This document shows positions 34,617 through 43,373 of a DNA stretch of 64,000 nt, one piece after another. Position numbers and translations under genes: made by a program. The notes beneath the pieces are model-generated. The model ran no database searches and had not been told where the DNA came from. It worked only from the letters and a program-made list of their open reading frames with translations. Origin of the DNA: Streptacidiphilus sp041262165 (GTDB lineage: Bacteria > Actinomycetota > Actinomycetes > Streptomycetales > Streptomycetaceae). How positions within the stretch are numbered: the stretch's first letter is position 1; the number at the start of each line of letters is the position of its first letter. The stretch lies in assembly GCF_041262165.1 (NCBI RefSeq), contig NZ_JBGCBY010000035.1, positions 24,247 to 88,246 on the forward strand, read 5' to 3'.

Positions 34617-35684
34617 TCACCCGACGGACGCCGGGGGCGGCGCGGTACTGCTGCGCTCCACCAACTGGGTGGCCAGGTCGAGCCGCAGGGTACTGGGCCG
34701 GTTGCCGCGGGCCAGGTCGCACACGAGCCGGGCGGCGGCCTCGGCCATCTCGGTCAAAGGCTGCCGCACCGTGGTCAGCGGCGGTCCCACCCAGCGGGCG
34801 ATCGGCAGGTCGTCAAAACCGACCACGCTCAGGTCGTCCGGGATCCGCAGCCCCAGTTCCCGCGCGGCCGCGTAGAGCCCCAGCGCCTGCAGGTCGTTTC
34901 CGGTGAACACCGCCGTAGGCCGGTCCGGCAGCCGCAGCAGCTCCAGCCCCGCCGCGTAGCCGGCCTCGTGGTGGAAGTCCCCGCTGCGGATCAGTGACGG
35001 CTCGTAGACGACCCCGGCCGTCTCCAGCGCGGCCCGGTATCCGGCGATCCGCGCCCGGCTGCACATCATCCCGCTCGGCCCGCTGATCATGGCGATCCGC
35101 CGGTGGCCCAACTCCAGCAGATGCCGGGTGGCGGCGAGTCCGCCGTGCCAGTTGGTGGCGCCGATCGCGGGGACGTCCTCGCCCGAGTCGCCGGCCGGGT
35201 CCAGCACCACGAAAGGGATGTCGCGGCTGGTCAGCTGGGCCTGCTGGGCCGCGTCCAGGTTGGAGAGCACCAGGATCACCCCGGTCGGGCGGCGCGCCAG
35301 CACGCCGTCCACCCAGCTCTGGCCCGGGCTCAGCCGCCCGGCGGACTCCGACAGCACCACGCTCAGGCCCTCCTCCCTGGCGACGTTCTCCACGCCGCGG
35401 ATGACCTCCATCGCCCAGGAGCTCTCCAACTCGTGGAAGACCAGGTCGAGCAGGGGTGCGGCCTGCGAGTTGCCCCTGCGGCGCTGGTAGCCGTGGCGGT
35501 GCAGCAACTCCTCCACCCGCAGCCGGGTGGCCGCGGCCACGTCGGCACGGCCGTTGAGGACCTTCGAAACCGTCGGAGCCGAGACGCCGGCCTCGCGGGC
35601 GATCTCCGCCAGGGTCGCCGCACCGGTCGCAGGGACGTCCCGGGGCGATGATTCCTGCTGGTTGTGCGCGGTATTGGGGTTCAC
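34617..35684 (-). CDS. LacI-family transcriptional regulator
   Basis: Sugar-responsive repressor of 355 residues. The N-terminal helix-turn-helix and hinge ('LAEIAREAGVSAPTVSKVLN', 'VEELLHRHGYQRR') precede a periplasmic-binding-protein-like domain with 'GVILVLSNLDAAQQAQL', 'FTGNDLQALGLYAAARELG' and 'VGFDDLPIARWVGPPLTTVR'. GTG at 35684 gives an N-terminus with a short Asn/Gln-rich lead; no good ribosome site is visible. No sugar gene is adjacent, so the regulon is elsewhere or autoregulatory. Confidence 0.9.
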   Translation of the reverse strand: MNPNTAHNQQESSPRDVPATGAATLAEIAREAGVSAPTVSKVLNGRADVAAATRLRVEELLHRHGYQRRRGNSQAAPLLDLVFHELESSWAMEVIRGVENVAREEGLSVVLSESAGRLSPGQSWVDGVLARRPTGVILVLSNLDAAQQAQLTSRDIPFVVLDPAGDSGEDVPAIGATNWHGGLAATRHLLELGHRRIAMISGPSGMMCSRARIAGYRAALETAGVVYEPSLIRSGDFHHEAGYAAGLELLRLPDRPTAVFTGNDLQALGLYAAARELGLRIPDDLSVVGFDDLPIARWVGPPLTTVRQPLTEMAEAAARLVCDLARGNRPSTLRLDLATQLVERSSTAPPPASVG

Positions 35685-35914
35685 GGCACGGATCGTAGTC
35701 CGCTTCGGCGGGTCGCGGAGGGTGACGAAGCCGGGCTGCCGACCCCTTGGACACTCCCGAGCCGACGGCTTGAGGTCTCCGGTCTCCCGGAAGCATTCGG
35801 TGAGATCACAGCAACAGTCGACGCCGAGGCGCGCGGCCGCGGTGCCCGTCCGCATCAGTTCGTATGGCATGCTTTCCGGGTTGTCCGAGCTGACGCGAGA
35901 CATGGGGGACGCAG

Positions 35915-36226
35915 ATGGACATCACCTTCCGGACACATCCGGACGCGATGCGCGGGCTCGCGGGGCAGTTCCGTGCCGCCGCAGCCGACTTGGAGGGAGC
36001 CGTGCCCACATTCCAGGGCAACGTCTTCGAGGTCGGCGAGGCGTTCGGGCTACTCGGCGCCTGCACAGGTACCGCCACCCAGTACCAGAACATGGTCAAC
36101 CACACGGTCGAGGGCCTGAACAAGCTGGTCGAGATGCTGACCACCGACGCTGACGGGCTGGAGTACAACGCCTCTCTCTACCAACAGACCGACCAGCACA
36201 ACTCCCGTCTGCTCGGGGGGAACTGA
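35915..36226 (+). CDS. ESX/type VII secretion target, EspC-like small protein
   Basis: A 103-residue helical protein with the WXG100-superfamily layout: two amphipathic helices joined by a turn at 'GNVFEVGEAFG', where the canonical W-x-G is replaced, and a C-terminal 'YQQTD', a Y-x-x-x-D signal of type VII substrates. GGGGGA six bases before the ATG. Only four bases separate it from the WxG protein downstream, its likely secretion partner. No ESX core component is in the window. Confidence 0.75.
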   Translation: MDITFRTHPDAMRGLAGQFRAAAADLEGAVPTFQGNVFEVGEAFGLLGACTGTATQYQNMVNHTVEGLNKLVEMLTTDADGLEYNASLYQQTDQHNSRLLGGN

Positions 36227-36230
36227 CACC

Positions 36231-37391
36231 GTGGGCGTCAACCTCAACGCGGCGGTCGCCGACAAGGTCGCCAAGGTCCTCTCGCTGCTCGACATCCCCT
36301 GGCCGGGCGGCGACCCGGCCGGGCTGCGCCGGCTCGCGGGGGAGTGGCGCGCCATGGCCGGCACACTTACCGGCACCGCCGACCGGCTCGACGGATCGGT
36401 GACGGGCGTGGTCGGCCCGGACTGGGAAGGATCGGCCGCGGACGCCTTCACCGCCCACTGGAAGACCCAGCGTGACGCCTTCAAGGCCAGCGCGGAGAAC
36501 TTCCAGATCGTCGCTCAGGAACTCGACGCCTACGCGAACGAGGCCGAGAGCATCATCGAGCAGATCGTGGAGATAGCCCTCGAGATCGCGGAGATGGAAC
36601 TCGCGGGCATGGCCCTCACGTTCCTCACCGCCGGGCTCTCCGACCTGGTCAGCACGGCTGCCTCGGGCGTGCGCGCACTGAAGATCGTCAAGTTGGTGGA
36701 GCGTTTCATCGAACTCGCCAAGAAGGGCGAGGAGGCGCTGACCAAGCTCGCCGAGGCCGGTAACAAGATGGCCCGGGCCCTCAAGGTGCTGATCGACCTG
36801 CTCAAGGCAGGCATCAAGAACACCGCGATGAACCTGGTCGGCACCCAGACCACCAACCTGATGTCCGGGAAGGGGCTGATCGGCGGATCCGACGTCGAGT
36901 CGGCCGCGCTCGCGGGCTTCGGCGGCGCCGCGGCAGGCGCGGGGCTCGGCGGTCTGGGCCATGCACTGACGTCGGACGGCGCCCATGCAGCACCCAGCAA
37001 GATCGCCCAGGCGCTCACCGGCGATGGGCTCACCGGCGCGGCGCGGATCGGCCAGCAGGCCGGGATGGGCGGGGTGACCAGCGCGTTCGGGGCCGGGTTC
37101 GCCGACACCGTCCAGGGCAAGGACGGGCGCACCACCATCGCGGACACCCTCACCAGCGGCGTGACCGGTGCGGCCGGGGCGGGCGACGTCGCGCACACCG
37201 CCGAGCCGAGCGGCACGGGGAAGCACGCCAGCAGCGATCCGTCGGAGCTCCCGGTGAGCTATGAGATCGGTCGCAACGGCCAGGTCTACGGCGAGGGCGG
37301 GCTGATGGAGAACGCGGCGAACCAGAACCCCGGACAGAAGGTTGGGCAGCAGTTCCAGGGCGCGGACGGTGCGGTGCAGACCCCTGCCTGA
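36231..37391 (+). CDS. WXG-domain type VII secretion substrate with Gly-rich middle region
   Basis: A 386-residue protein. Residues 25-105 form a WXG100-like helical hairpin with Trp65-Glu-Gly67 ('GPDWEGSAADAF'); a long helical region with amphipathic and hydrophobic stretches (110-200) follows, then Gly/Ala-rich segments ('GFGGAAAGAGLGGLGHAL', about 224-241) and a low-complexity tail. This is the architecture of polymorphic-toxin or pore-forming ESX substrates, yet no known toxin domain is visible. GTG start after GGGGGGAAC. It forms a unit with the EspC-like gene upstream and the 214-residue gene downstream. Confidence 0.72.
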   Translation: MGVNLNAAVADKVAKVLSLLDIPWPGGDPAGLRRLAGEWRAMAGTLTGTADRLDGSVTGVVGPDWEGSAADAFTAHWKTQRDAFKASAENFQIVAQELDAYANEAESIIEQIVEIALEIAEMELAGMALTFLTAGLSDLVSTAASGVRALKIVKLVERFIELAKKGEEALTKLAEAGNKMARALKVLIDLLKAGIKNTAMNLVGTQTTNLMSGKGLIGGSDVESAALAGFGGAAAGAGLGGLGHALTSDGAHAAPSKIAQALTGDGLTGAARIGQQAGMGGVTSAFGAGFADTVQGKDGRTTIADTLTSGVTGAAGAGDVAHTAEPSGTGKHASSDPSELPVSYEIGRNGQVYGEGGLMENAANQNPGQKVGQQFQGADGAVQTPA

Positions 37392-37446
37392 CCGCTCGGC
37401 GGTCGAACGGGCAGGGGATCGAAGGGGCAAGGACCGAAGGACAAGG

Positions 37447-38091
37447 ATGAGGAAGAAAGAGATCGCCGTCGCGCTCGCCGGCCGACCCGGTTGGGAGGGC
37501 AGCCCGTACGCGCCCGGGGTCCGCGACCGCTATGGCGTCAACCACCCGTTCAACGCCAAGGAACGCGAGTTCTCCTGGCTGCTGCACGGACCCCTCCCGG
37601 GCGGCGCGCAGGCGGAGGTCTTCCGCTACATCACCCGGACCGGCAGCAGCAGGTTCCCCACGACCACCTTCCGTACGGTGGCGACTGTGGTGTTCCCGCA
37701 TCCGCTGCCCTCGGTCTCGGCGCGGCCGGTGCGGAACGCAGATGAGGCATGGGCACCGGTCTCGATCGGGAGCGGCTACGCCCAGACCTTCAACGAGGGC
37801 GCCTTCGGCCCGCTCTGGCACGGGCTGCGGGGCTACGCGCTGGACCCGGCGGTGGGCCGGGCGGTGCTGTGTCCCGAGACGCTGGACCGTACCCGCTCGC
37901 TGGGCCTGGACTGGCGGATGGACGGTCATGTGGCGATGGGGGTCGTCCGCGAACAGCGTTCCCCCCAGCGGATGCTGATGCTGGTGGACACTCTGCTGGA
38001 GTTCGCGTCGCTGATCCCCCCGGAGGGCTGGGAGTCGGCGGCCGCCCAGCCCGATCCGTGGCCCGGGCCGTCGGTCGAGCGCCCGGCCTGA
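37447..38091 (+). CDS. Conserved hypothetical protein, partner gene of the WXG module
   Basis: A 214-residue soluble protein with no signal peptide, transmembrane helix or domain I recognise. 'GVNHPFNAKEREFSWLLHGP' and several aromatic-rich strands suggest a globular alpha/beta fold. It starts 55 bases after the WXG-substrate stop with AAGGACAAGG as ribosome site and is probably co-transcribed. By position it may be a chaperone or immunity protein for the substrate; this is unproven. Confidence 0.65.
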   Translation: MRKKEIAVALAGRPGWEGSPYAPGVRDRYGVNHPFNAKEREFSWLLHGPLPGGAQAEVFRYITRTGSSRFPTTTFRTVATVVFPHPLPSVSARPVRNADEAWAPVSIGSGYAQTFNEGAFGPLWHGLRGYALDPAVGRAVLCPETLDRTRSLGLDWRMDGHVAMGVVREQRSPQRMLMLVDTLLEFASLIPPEGWESAAAQPDPWPGPSVERPA

Positions 38092-38155
38092 GCGCGAGCG
38101 CATCGACGTCCCGGGACCTCTGGTCAAAGGATCAACGTGCTGCCAGAATCTGCGC

Positions 38156-38746
38156 GTGTCCGACTCCTCCGCGACGTACGAGGTCCGCTACGGCTGGAAC
38201 CGCAAGTCCGTCTTCGTGCTCCTTGGCTCGCTCGCCTTCCTCGCCGCTCCGCTGCTGTTCTCGCAGTACAGCTCGGCCCGGGTGGACGGCATCACCGTGC
38301 CCATGCCGGTGATTTCGGTCCTGTCCGCCCTGCTCGGTCTGTGCGGGGTGGTCGCCGGCCTGGCGACGGTCCTCAGCCGCAGGCTCGCGCTGCGGGTGGA
38401 CGCCGACGGGGTCACCCTCGGCAGCCTTCCGCTGCGGTCGGCGACCGGGGAGGCGTTCGTGCCGTGGGAGGAGATCACCGCAGTCGAGCTGTGGGTGCAG
38501 CACGCTGGTCGTGCCCGGATGCCCTACGTCGGCCTGCACCGCGCTCCCGGTACCGCGACGCTTCCCGGGGCCGCGCGCAGCCGGGTCGCGCAGGCCGCCA
38601 ACACCGCGCTGACCGGTCAGAGCGCGGAGTTGCTCGCCGCCAGTCGCCCGGTGAACTTCTGGCATCTGGACCGCCCCGGCTTCCTCGCCGCCGTCCAGCA
38701 GAACGCGCCGACGACGCCCGTGATCGTCGCCGCCGACTTCCCCTGA
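38156..38746 (+). CDS. Membrane protein with PH-like domain, unknown function
   Basis: A 196-residue protein with two N-terminal transmembrane helices ('VFVLLGSLAFLAAPLLF', 'VISVLSALLGLCGVVAGLA') and a cytoplasmic domain reading 'ALRVDADGVTLGSLPLRS...VPWEEITAVELW', the usual pattern of small bacterial PH-like domains. GTG start without a clear ribosome site. It follows the WXG module at 64 bases and could belong to the same transcript. Confidence 0.7.
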   Translation: MSDSSATYEVRYGWNRKSVFVLLGSLAFLAAPLLFSQYSSARVDGITVPMPVISVLSALLGLCGVVAGLATVLSRRLALRVDADGVTLGSLPLRSATGEAFVPWEEITAVELWVQHAGRARMPYVGLHRAPGTATLPGAARSRVAQAANTALTGQSAELLAASRPVNFWHLDRPGFLAAVQQNAPTTPVIVAADFP

Positions 38747-38772
38747 CCCGCTCGCCGGGGTGCAATGGGGAG

Positions 38773-39111
38773 ATGGACGACGCAGTGCGGGAGTACATCG
38801 ACGGCATCGCCCCCGAGCACCGCCCCCTGTTCGACCGACTCCACCGATTGGTCCTGGAGGCGCATCCCGAAGCAACCGTCGCCCTCTCCTATGGGATTCC
38901 CACCTACAAGGTCGGCGGCCACCGGCTCTTCCTCGGTGCGTGGAAGCACGGGGTGTCGCTCTACGGCTGGGGGCAGGGCCGCGACGCCGGTTTCACCGAG
39001 CGGCACCCGGCGCTGAGGACGAGCAAAGGGACCATCCAACTGCGGCCGGAGGACGCGGCCGGCATTCCCGACGACGAGCTCCGCGACCTGGTGCGGGCGG
39101 CTCTGGACTGA
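38773..39111 (+). CDS. DUF1801-family protein
   Basis: A 112-residue protein matching the DUF1801 pattern: 'REYIDGIAPEHRPLFDRLHR', 'ALSYGIPTYKVGG' and 'GTIQLRPEDAAGIPDDELRDLVRAAL'. The family has a YdhG-like fold and no settled function. The ATG at 38773 directly abuts GGGGAG, an unusually short spacing; GTG at 38785 is the alternative. Convergent with the APC permease. Confidence 0.8.
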   Translation: MDDAVREYIDGIAPEHRPLFDRLHRLVLEAHPEATVALSYGIPTYKVGGHRLFLGAWKHGVSLYGWGQGRDAGFTERHPALRTSKGTIQLRPEDAAGIPDDELRDLVRAALD

Positions 39112-39136
39112 CCCGCCGGACTGACCCGCCGCACGC

Positions 39137-40741
39137 TCACGAACGGCTGGCGGCCGCGTTGCCCGGTGGCGCTGACGCGAGATGCCTGACACCGGAGCGC
39201 ACCGCCCACCAGAAGATGCCCGGCGACACCAGCGCGACGGTGAGCGAGTCGTACGGCGCCGGCAGGCGGTCGGTTCCGTGGAAGCTCCCGAGCCACGACA
39301 GCAGAGTGAGCAGCAACAGGTAGACCACCAGCCACCAGCCGGTGCGCAGCTCCGCGCGGACCGCCGCGCGGCCGGCGCCACGCCACAGGATCAGGAACAG
39401 CGGCACCCCCGCGAATACGAGCGGCAGTGCCAGCCGCAGGTTGTGCCACCCGGACCAGTAGACGAACTCGCTCGAGACGACAAAGCTGATCGGCGCGATC
39501 CAGCGGAGCCCTGGTACCCAGCCGGGCAGCGCCCCGGGCTGTCGACGGAAGACCTCCGCGGCCACCGCTGAGGCGGCGTAGATCAGAAGGTACATGTCCC
39601 CCATGACACTGACGATGCTCTGCCAGCCTCCGAACGGCAGCAGGAACACGATGATCACGGCCAGGTTGAGCGCCAGTGCCCGGTGCGGGATGCCGCTGCG
39701 CCCGTTCACGGCCATGAAGAACCGCGGCAGCAGGCCGTTCTTGGCCAGGGCGTAGGTGTGTCGTCCGTCGACCGCCACGCCGACGAAGGCCGACCCGCCC
39801 GGTGACAGCACCGCGTCCGCGTACAGCAGGGTGGCCAGCCAGTGCAGATTGAGCAGCAACGCGAGCTCGCCGAACGGGGACTGGAAGTTGACCCCCCGCC
39901 ACCCGCCGCCGAGCAGCGACTCCGGCACGGTGAACAGGAACGCGAGCTGCAGGCCGAGGTAGATGAGCAGGGCGAGGCCGATTCCGGTGAGGACGGAGGC
40001 GGGCATGGTCCGTCGTGGGTTGCGGGCCTCGCCCGAGAAGTCCAGCGGCGCCTGGAAGCCGTTCACCGAGTAGACGATGCCGCCGCTGGCGAGCGCGCTA
40101 AGGCAGGCGGCGTAACCGTACGGAGCGAAGCCGCCGTGGTCGGTGAGCCGTCCGGAGTGCCAGCCGGACGCGAACAGAGCGACCATGGTGAGCACCGGTA
40201 CCGCGATCTTGATCACGGTGACCAGGTTGTTCAGCCCGGCGAAGAGCCGCACGGCGAACCAGTTCAGCACCGTCAGCAGCACGCTCAGCGCGGTCGCCAG
40301 ACCCAGCCCGGACGCAGACAGCGTATGACCGTGGTAGAGACCCGGCAGGTAGTGGGCCGTGTACTGCATGATCGCGCTGATCTCGGCGGCCGTACCGCCG
40401 ACGGAGAGCAGGACGGACCAGCCGATGACCGTCCCCACCAGCGGACCACTGGCGTAGAGGGGCCAGCGCACCGTGCCGCCGCCCTCCGGCCGCGAGGCGC
40501 CCAGCTCCACCATGACCAGCGCGACCAGACCGCACAGCAGCCCCGCGGCGACCCAGGAAAGGAGCGAGGCGGGGCCCGCGATCTGCGCCGCGTACATGGC
40601 GGCGAAGAGCCATCCGGAACCCACGATGTTGGAGAAGCCGATCGCGGCCAGGCCCCAGAACCCCAGATCCCGCTGCAGGCGGTGTTCCTGGACGGTCACC
40701 GCGGCCGCGTCGGCGCCTCCGTATGCCTGATGGTCCGCCAC
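39137..40741 (-). CDS. APC-superfamily amino-acid permease
   Basis: Secondary transporter of 534 residues with about 12-14 helices. 'GFWGLAAIGFSNIVGSGWLF' is the TM1 substrate-binding region and 'GGIVYSVNGFQAPLDFSGEARNPRRTMP' spans TM6 with the following loop. GTG at 40741 has GGGAGG just upstream. The long C-terminal hydrophobic part distinguishes it from the 491-residue APC protein at 58270. Substrate unknown. Confidence 0.9.
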   Translation of the reverse strand: MADHQAYGGADAAAVTVQEHRLQRDLGFWGLAAIGFSNIVGSGWLFAAMYAAQIAGPASLLSWVAAGLLCGLVALVMVELGASRPEGGGTVRWPLYASGPLVGTVIGWSVLLSVGGTAAEISAIMQYTAHYLPGLYHGHTLSASGLGLATALSVLLTVLNWFAVRLFAGLNNLVTVIKIAVPVLTMVALFASGWHSGRLTDHGGFAPYGYAACLSALASGGIVYSVNGFQAPLDFSGEARNPRRTMPASVLTGIGLALLIYLGLQLAFLFTVPESLLGGGWRGVNFQSPFGELALLLNLHWLATLLYADAVLSPGGSAFVGVAVDGRHTYALAKNGLLPRFFMAVNGRSGIPHRALALNLAVIIVFLLPFGGWQSIVSVMGDMYLLIYAASAVAAEVFRRQPGALPGWVPGLRWIAPISFVVSSEFVYWSGWHNLRLALPLVFAGVPLFLILWRGAGRAAVRAELRTGWWLVVYLLLLTLLSWLGSFHGTDRLPAPYDSLTVALVSPGIFWWAVRSGVRHLASAPPGNAAASRS

Positions 40742-40883
40742 CGACCGCCTCCCTCACCTCAGCACGGCGTATCGATCTGATCGGACCACAGGAGACGACC
40801 GCGGCGGACACTGACACGCACACTCTCCACGGCCTACGGTGTCCCGGATGCCGGTCGGTCTGAGGAAGCACGAGGCGGAACCC

Positions 40884-41675
40884 ATGGCTGAAGACGCGGT
40901 AAGGGTGGAGCGGCGAGGGCCCGTGTACACGGTGGTCCTGTCGCGGCCCGAGGTGCGCGGCGCGGTGGACGGGCCCACCGGGGAGGCTCTGTGCCGGGCC
41001 TTCGAGGAGTTCGACGCCGACGACTCTGCGTCCGTCGCCGTCCTGTGGGGCGAGGGCGGCACCTTCTGCGCGGGCGCCGATCTCAAGGCCGTCGGCACCG
41101 AGCGCGGCAACCGGGTCGAAGCGGACGGGCGCGGCCCGATGGGCCCCACCCGGCTGCGGCTGGGCAAGCCGGTGATCGCCGCCGTGGCCGGGCACGCGGT
41201 CGCCGGTGGTCTGGAGCTCGCGCTCTGGTGCGACCTGCGGATCGCCGCGCAGGACGCGGTCTTCGGGGTCTTCTGCCGCAGGTGGGGTGTTCCGCTGATC
41301 GACGGCGGAACCTTCCGGCTGCCCCGGCTCATCGGCACCAGCCGGGCCATGGACATGATTCTCACCGGGCGGCCGGTGTCGGCGGACGAGGCGCTGCTGA
41401 TGGGCCTGGCCAACCGGGTGGTCCCGGTCGGCCAGGAGCGGGCGGCGGCCGAGGAGTTGGCAGCCGACCTCGCCCGCTTCCCGCAGACCTGCCTGCGCCA
41501 GGACCGGCTGGCACTGCTGGAGCAGGACGGCCTGACCGAGCCGGAGGCACTGGCCAACGAGTGGCGGCACGGCATGGCGTCGTACGCGGCCGACACCCGC
41601 GAAGGCGCGGCCCGCTTCGCGGCCGGCGCCGGACGCGGCGGCTCCTTCACGGACATCGGCGGCGCAGCCGGATAG
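40884..41675 (+). CDS. Enoyl-CoA hydratase/isomerase (crotonase) family protein
   Basis: Crotonase-fold enzyme of 263 residues. The oxyanion hole is formed by 'GTFCAGADLKAV' and 'GHAVAGGLELALWCDLR', which retains one acidic catalytic position. The second Glu of classical hydratases (usually in FG-x-PE) is not present: the segment reads 'FGVFCRRWGVPLIDGG'. A true hydratase activity is therefore doubtful and another acyl-CoA reaction is more likely. The ATG at 40884 has AGGCGG upstream; a GTG at 40839 is in frame but less plausible. Confidence 0.87.
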   Translation: MAEDAVRVERRGPVYTVVLSRPEVRGAVDGPTGEALCRAFEEFDADDSASVAVLWGEGGTFCAGADLKAVGTERGNRVEADGRGPMGPTRLRLGKPVIAAVAGHAVAGGLELALWCDLRIAAQDAVFGVFCRRWGVPLIDGGTFRLPRLIGTSRAMDMILTGRPVSADEALLMGLANRVVPVGQERAAAEELAADLARFPQTCLRQDRLALLEQDGLTEPEALANEWRHGMASYAADTREGAARFAAGAGRGGSFTDIGGAAG

Positions 41676-41712
41676 CGGCCCGCGTGGTGCCTGCGCGGCA
41701 CCTCGCCACGAA

Positions 41713-41812
41713 GAGGGCACCTCCCGGCCGACGGCTGGGGGCGGAGCGCCCTGGTAGCTCCACTACGAAGGGCGCTCCGCCGCCTTGCGAGGCTCCGCCA
41801 CGTGGCGGAGCC
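41713..41812. terminator. Cluster of hairpins between the crotonase and pntB
   Basis: Three structures follow one another between convergent genes: a copy of the GGGCAC...GGGGG intergenic repeat (41713-41741), an 11-base-pair stem GCGGAGCGCCC/GGGCGCTCCGC (41741-41751 with 41770-41780) enclosing a GTAG/CTAC inner stem, and a perfect 22-base palindrome at 41791-41812. They should terminate transcription from both sides. Confidence 0.8.
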
Positions 41813-41890
41813 GGATGCTGTCACTGCGACGGCGTGCGCCCCGCGGCGGAGCCGCTGACGCCCGAAGCCGCGAAGATCGGCCGGACCGGC

Positions 41891-43366
41891 CTACCCTCCT
41901 ACGAGGGCCGGATGGTCGCGTCCGCTGCCGACCCGACCGCTCTCCCCTCGTGCGGCGACGGTTCCCAGCGCGCGCAGGATGTCCTCGACGCGGTCCTTGG
42001 CGTCGCCGAACAGCATCTGGCTGTTGTCGCGGAAGAACAGGGGGTTCTGCACGCCGGCGTAGCCGGTGGCCATGGAGCGTTTGAAGACGATGACGTCCGC
42101 CGCCTCCCAGACGCGCAGCACCGGCATGCCGGCGATCGGGCTGTCCGGGTCCGTGGCGGCCGGGTTGACGGTGTCGTTCGCCCCGATCACCAGGACCACG
42201 GAGGTGCGCACGAAGTCCTCGTTGATCTCGTCCATCTCCAGCACGATGTCGTAGGGCACTTTGGCCTCGGCGAGCAGGACGTTCATGTGCCCGGGCAGCC
42301 GTCCGGCGACCGGGTGGATGCCGAAGCGCACCTGCACGCCGAGCTCGCGGAGTCTGCGGGTCAGTTCGGCGACGGGGTACTGCGCCTGCGCCACGGCCAT
42401 CCCGTAGCCGGGCGTGATGATCACCGAGGTCGCGTCGCGCAGCAGCGCGGCGGTGTCCTCGGCGCTGGTCTCGCGGTGCTCCCCGTGGTCGGTGTCGTCG
42501 GTCGAGGCTGCCTCGATGCCGAATCCGCCGGCGATGACCGAGAGGAAGGAACGGTTCATCGCCAGGCACATGATGTAGGACAGGTAGGCGCCGGAGGAGC
42601 CGACCAGCGCTCCGGTGATGATCAGCAGGTTGTTGTTCAGCAGGAAGCCGGAGGCCGCGGCCGCCCACCCGGAGTAGCTGTTGAGCATCGACACCACGAC
42701 GGGCATGTCGCCGCCGCCGATCGACGCGACCAGGTGCCAGCCGAGGGCCAGCGCCACGGCCGTGACCGCGATCAGCAGGGCCAGGCTCGGGTGCACGACG
42801 AACCACACGGTGAGGACCGCGAACGCGACCAGGGCGCCGACGTTGAGCAGGTTCTTGCCGGGCAGCATCAGCGGGTTGGACCTGATCCGCGCCGACAGCT
42901 TCAGATACGCGACGACCGAACCGGTGAAGGTGACGGCGCCGATGAACACCCCGATGACAATCTCGGCGTGGTGGATGCGCAGCAGGGAGCCGGCGATCTC
43001 GGTCTGCGTCGAGGCACGTGCCTCGACGTCGAGGTAGCCGTTCCAGCCGACGAGCACGGCAGCCAGCCCGACGAAACTGTGCAGCATCGCGATCAGCTCG
43101 GGCATGCGGGTCATCTCGACGATGCGGGCGCGCCAGATCCCGAGACCGCCGCCGATCAGCATGGCCACGAACAGCAGCCCGATGCCGGTGGCGGTGATGC
43201 TGCGCGAGGCGAGCCCGATCGTGGCGAGCAGGGCGATCACCATGCCGGAGACGCCGAAGGCGATGCCGGAGCGCGAGGTCTCGTGCCTGGAGAGTCCGGC
43301 GAGGCTGAGGATGAACAGCAGGGCGGCGACGATGTACGCGGCCTGTGCGGCAGTGGAGGCGGTCAT
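41891..43366 (-). CDS. pntB: NAD(P) transhydrogenase beta subunit (PntB)
   Basis: Membrane subunit that passes protons and binds NADP(H). The 491 residues hold eight to nine helices followed by the dIII NADP domain: 'IITPGYGMAVAQAQYPVAEL', 'GIHPVAGRLPGHMNVLLAEA', 'VIGANDTVNPAA' and 'IVFKRSMATGYAGVQNPLFF' are near-invariant in PntB. It begins seven bases after pntA. With PntA it transfers hydride from NADH to NADP, driven by the proton gradient. Confidence 0.96.
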   Translation of the reverse strand: MTASTAAQAAYIVAALLFILSLAGLSRHETSRSGIAFGVSGMVIALLATIGLASRSITATGIGLLFVAMLIGGGLGIWRARIVEMTRMPELIAMLHSFVGLAAVLVGWNGYLDVEARASTQTEIAGSLLRIHHAEIVIGVFIGAVTFTGSVVAYLKLSARIRSNPLMLPGKNLLNVGALVAFAVLTVWFVVHPSLALLIAVTAVALALGWHLVASIGGGDMPVVVSMLNSYSGWAAAASGFLLNNNLLIITGALVGSSGAYLSYIMCLAMNRSFLSVIAGGFGIEAASTDDTDHGEHRETSAEDTAALLRDATSVIITPGYGMAVAQAQYPVAELTRRLRELGVQVRFGIHPVAGRLPGHMNVLLAEAKVPYDIVLEMDEINEDFVRTSVVLVIGANDTVNPAATDPDSPIAGMPVLRVWEAADVIVFKRSMATGYAGVQNPLFFRDNSQMLFGDAKDRVEDILRALGTVAARGESGRVGSGRDHPALVGG

Positions 43367-43373
43367 GGGTGGC

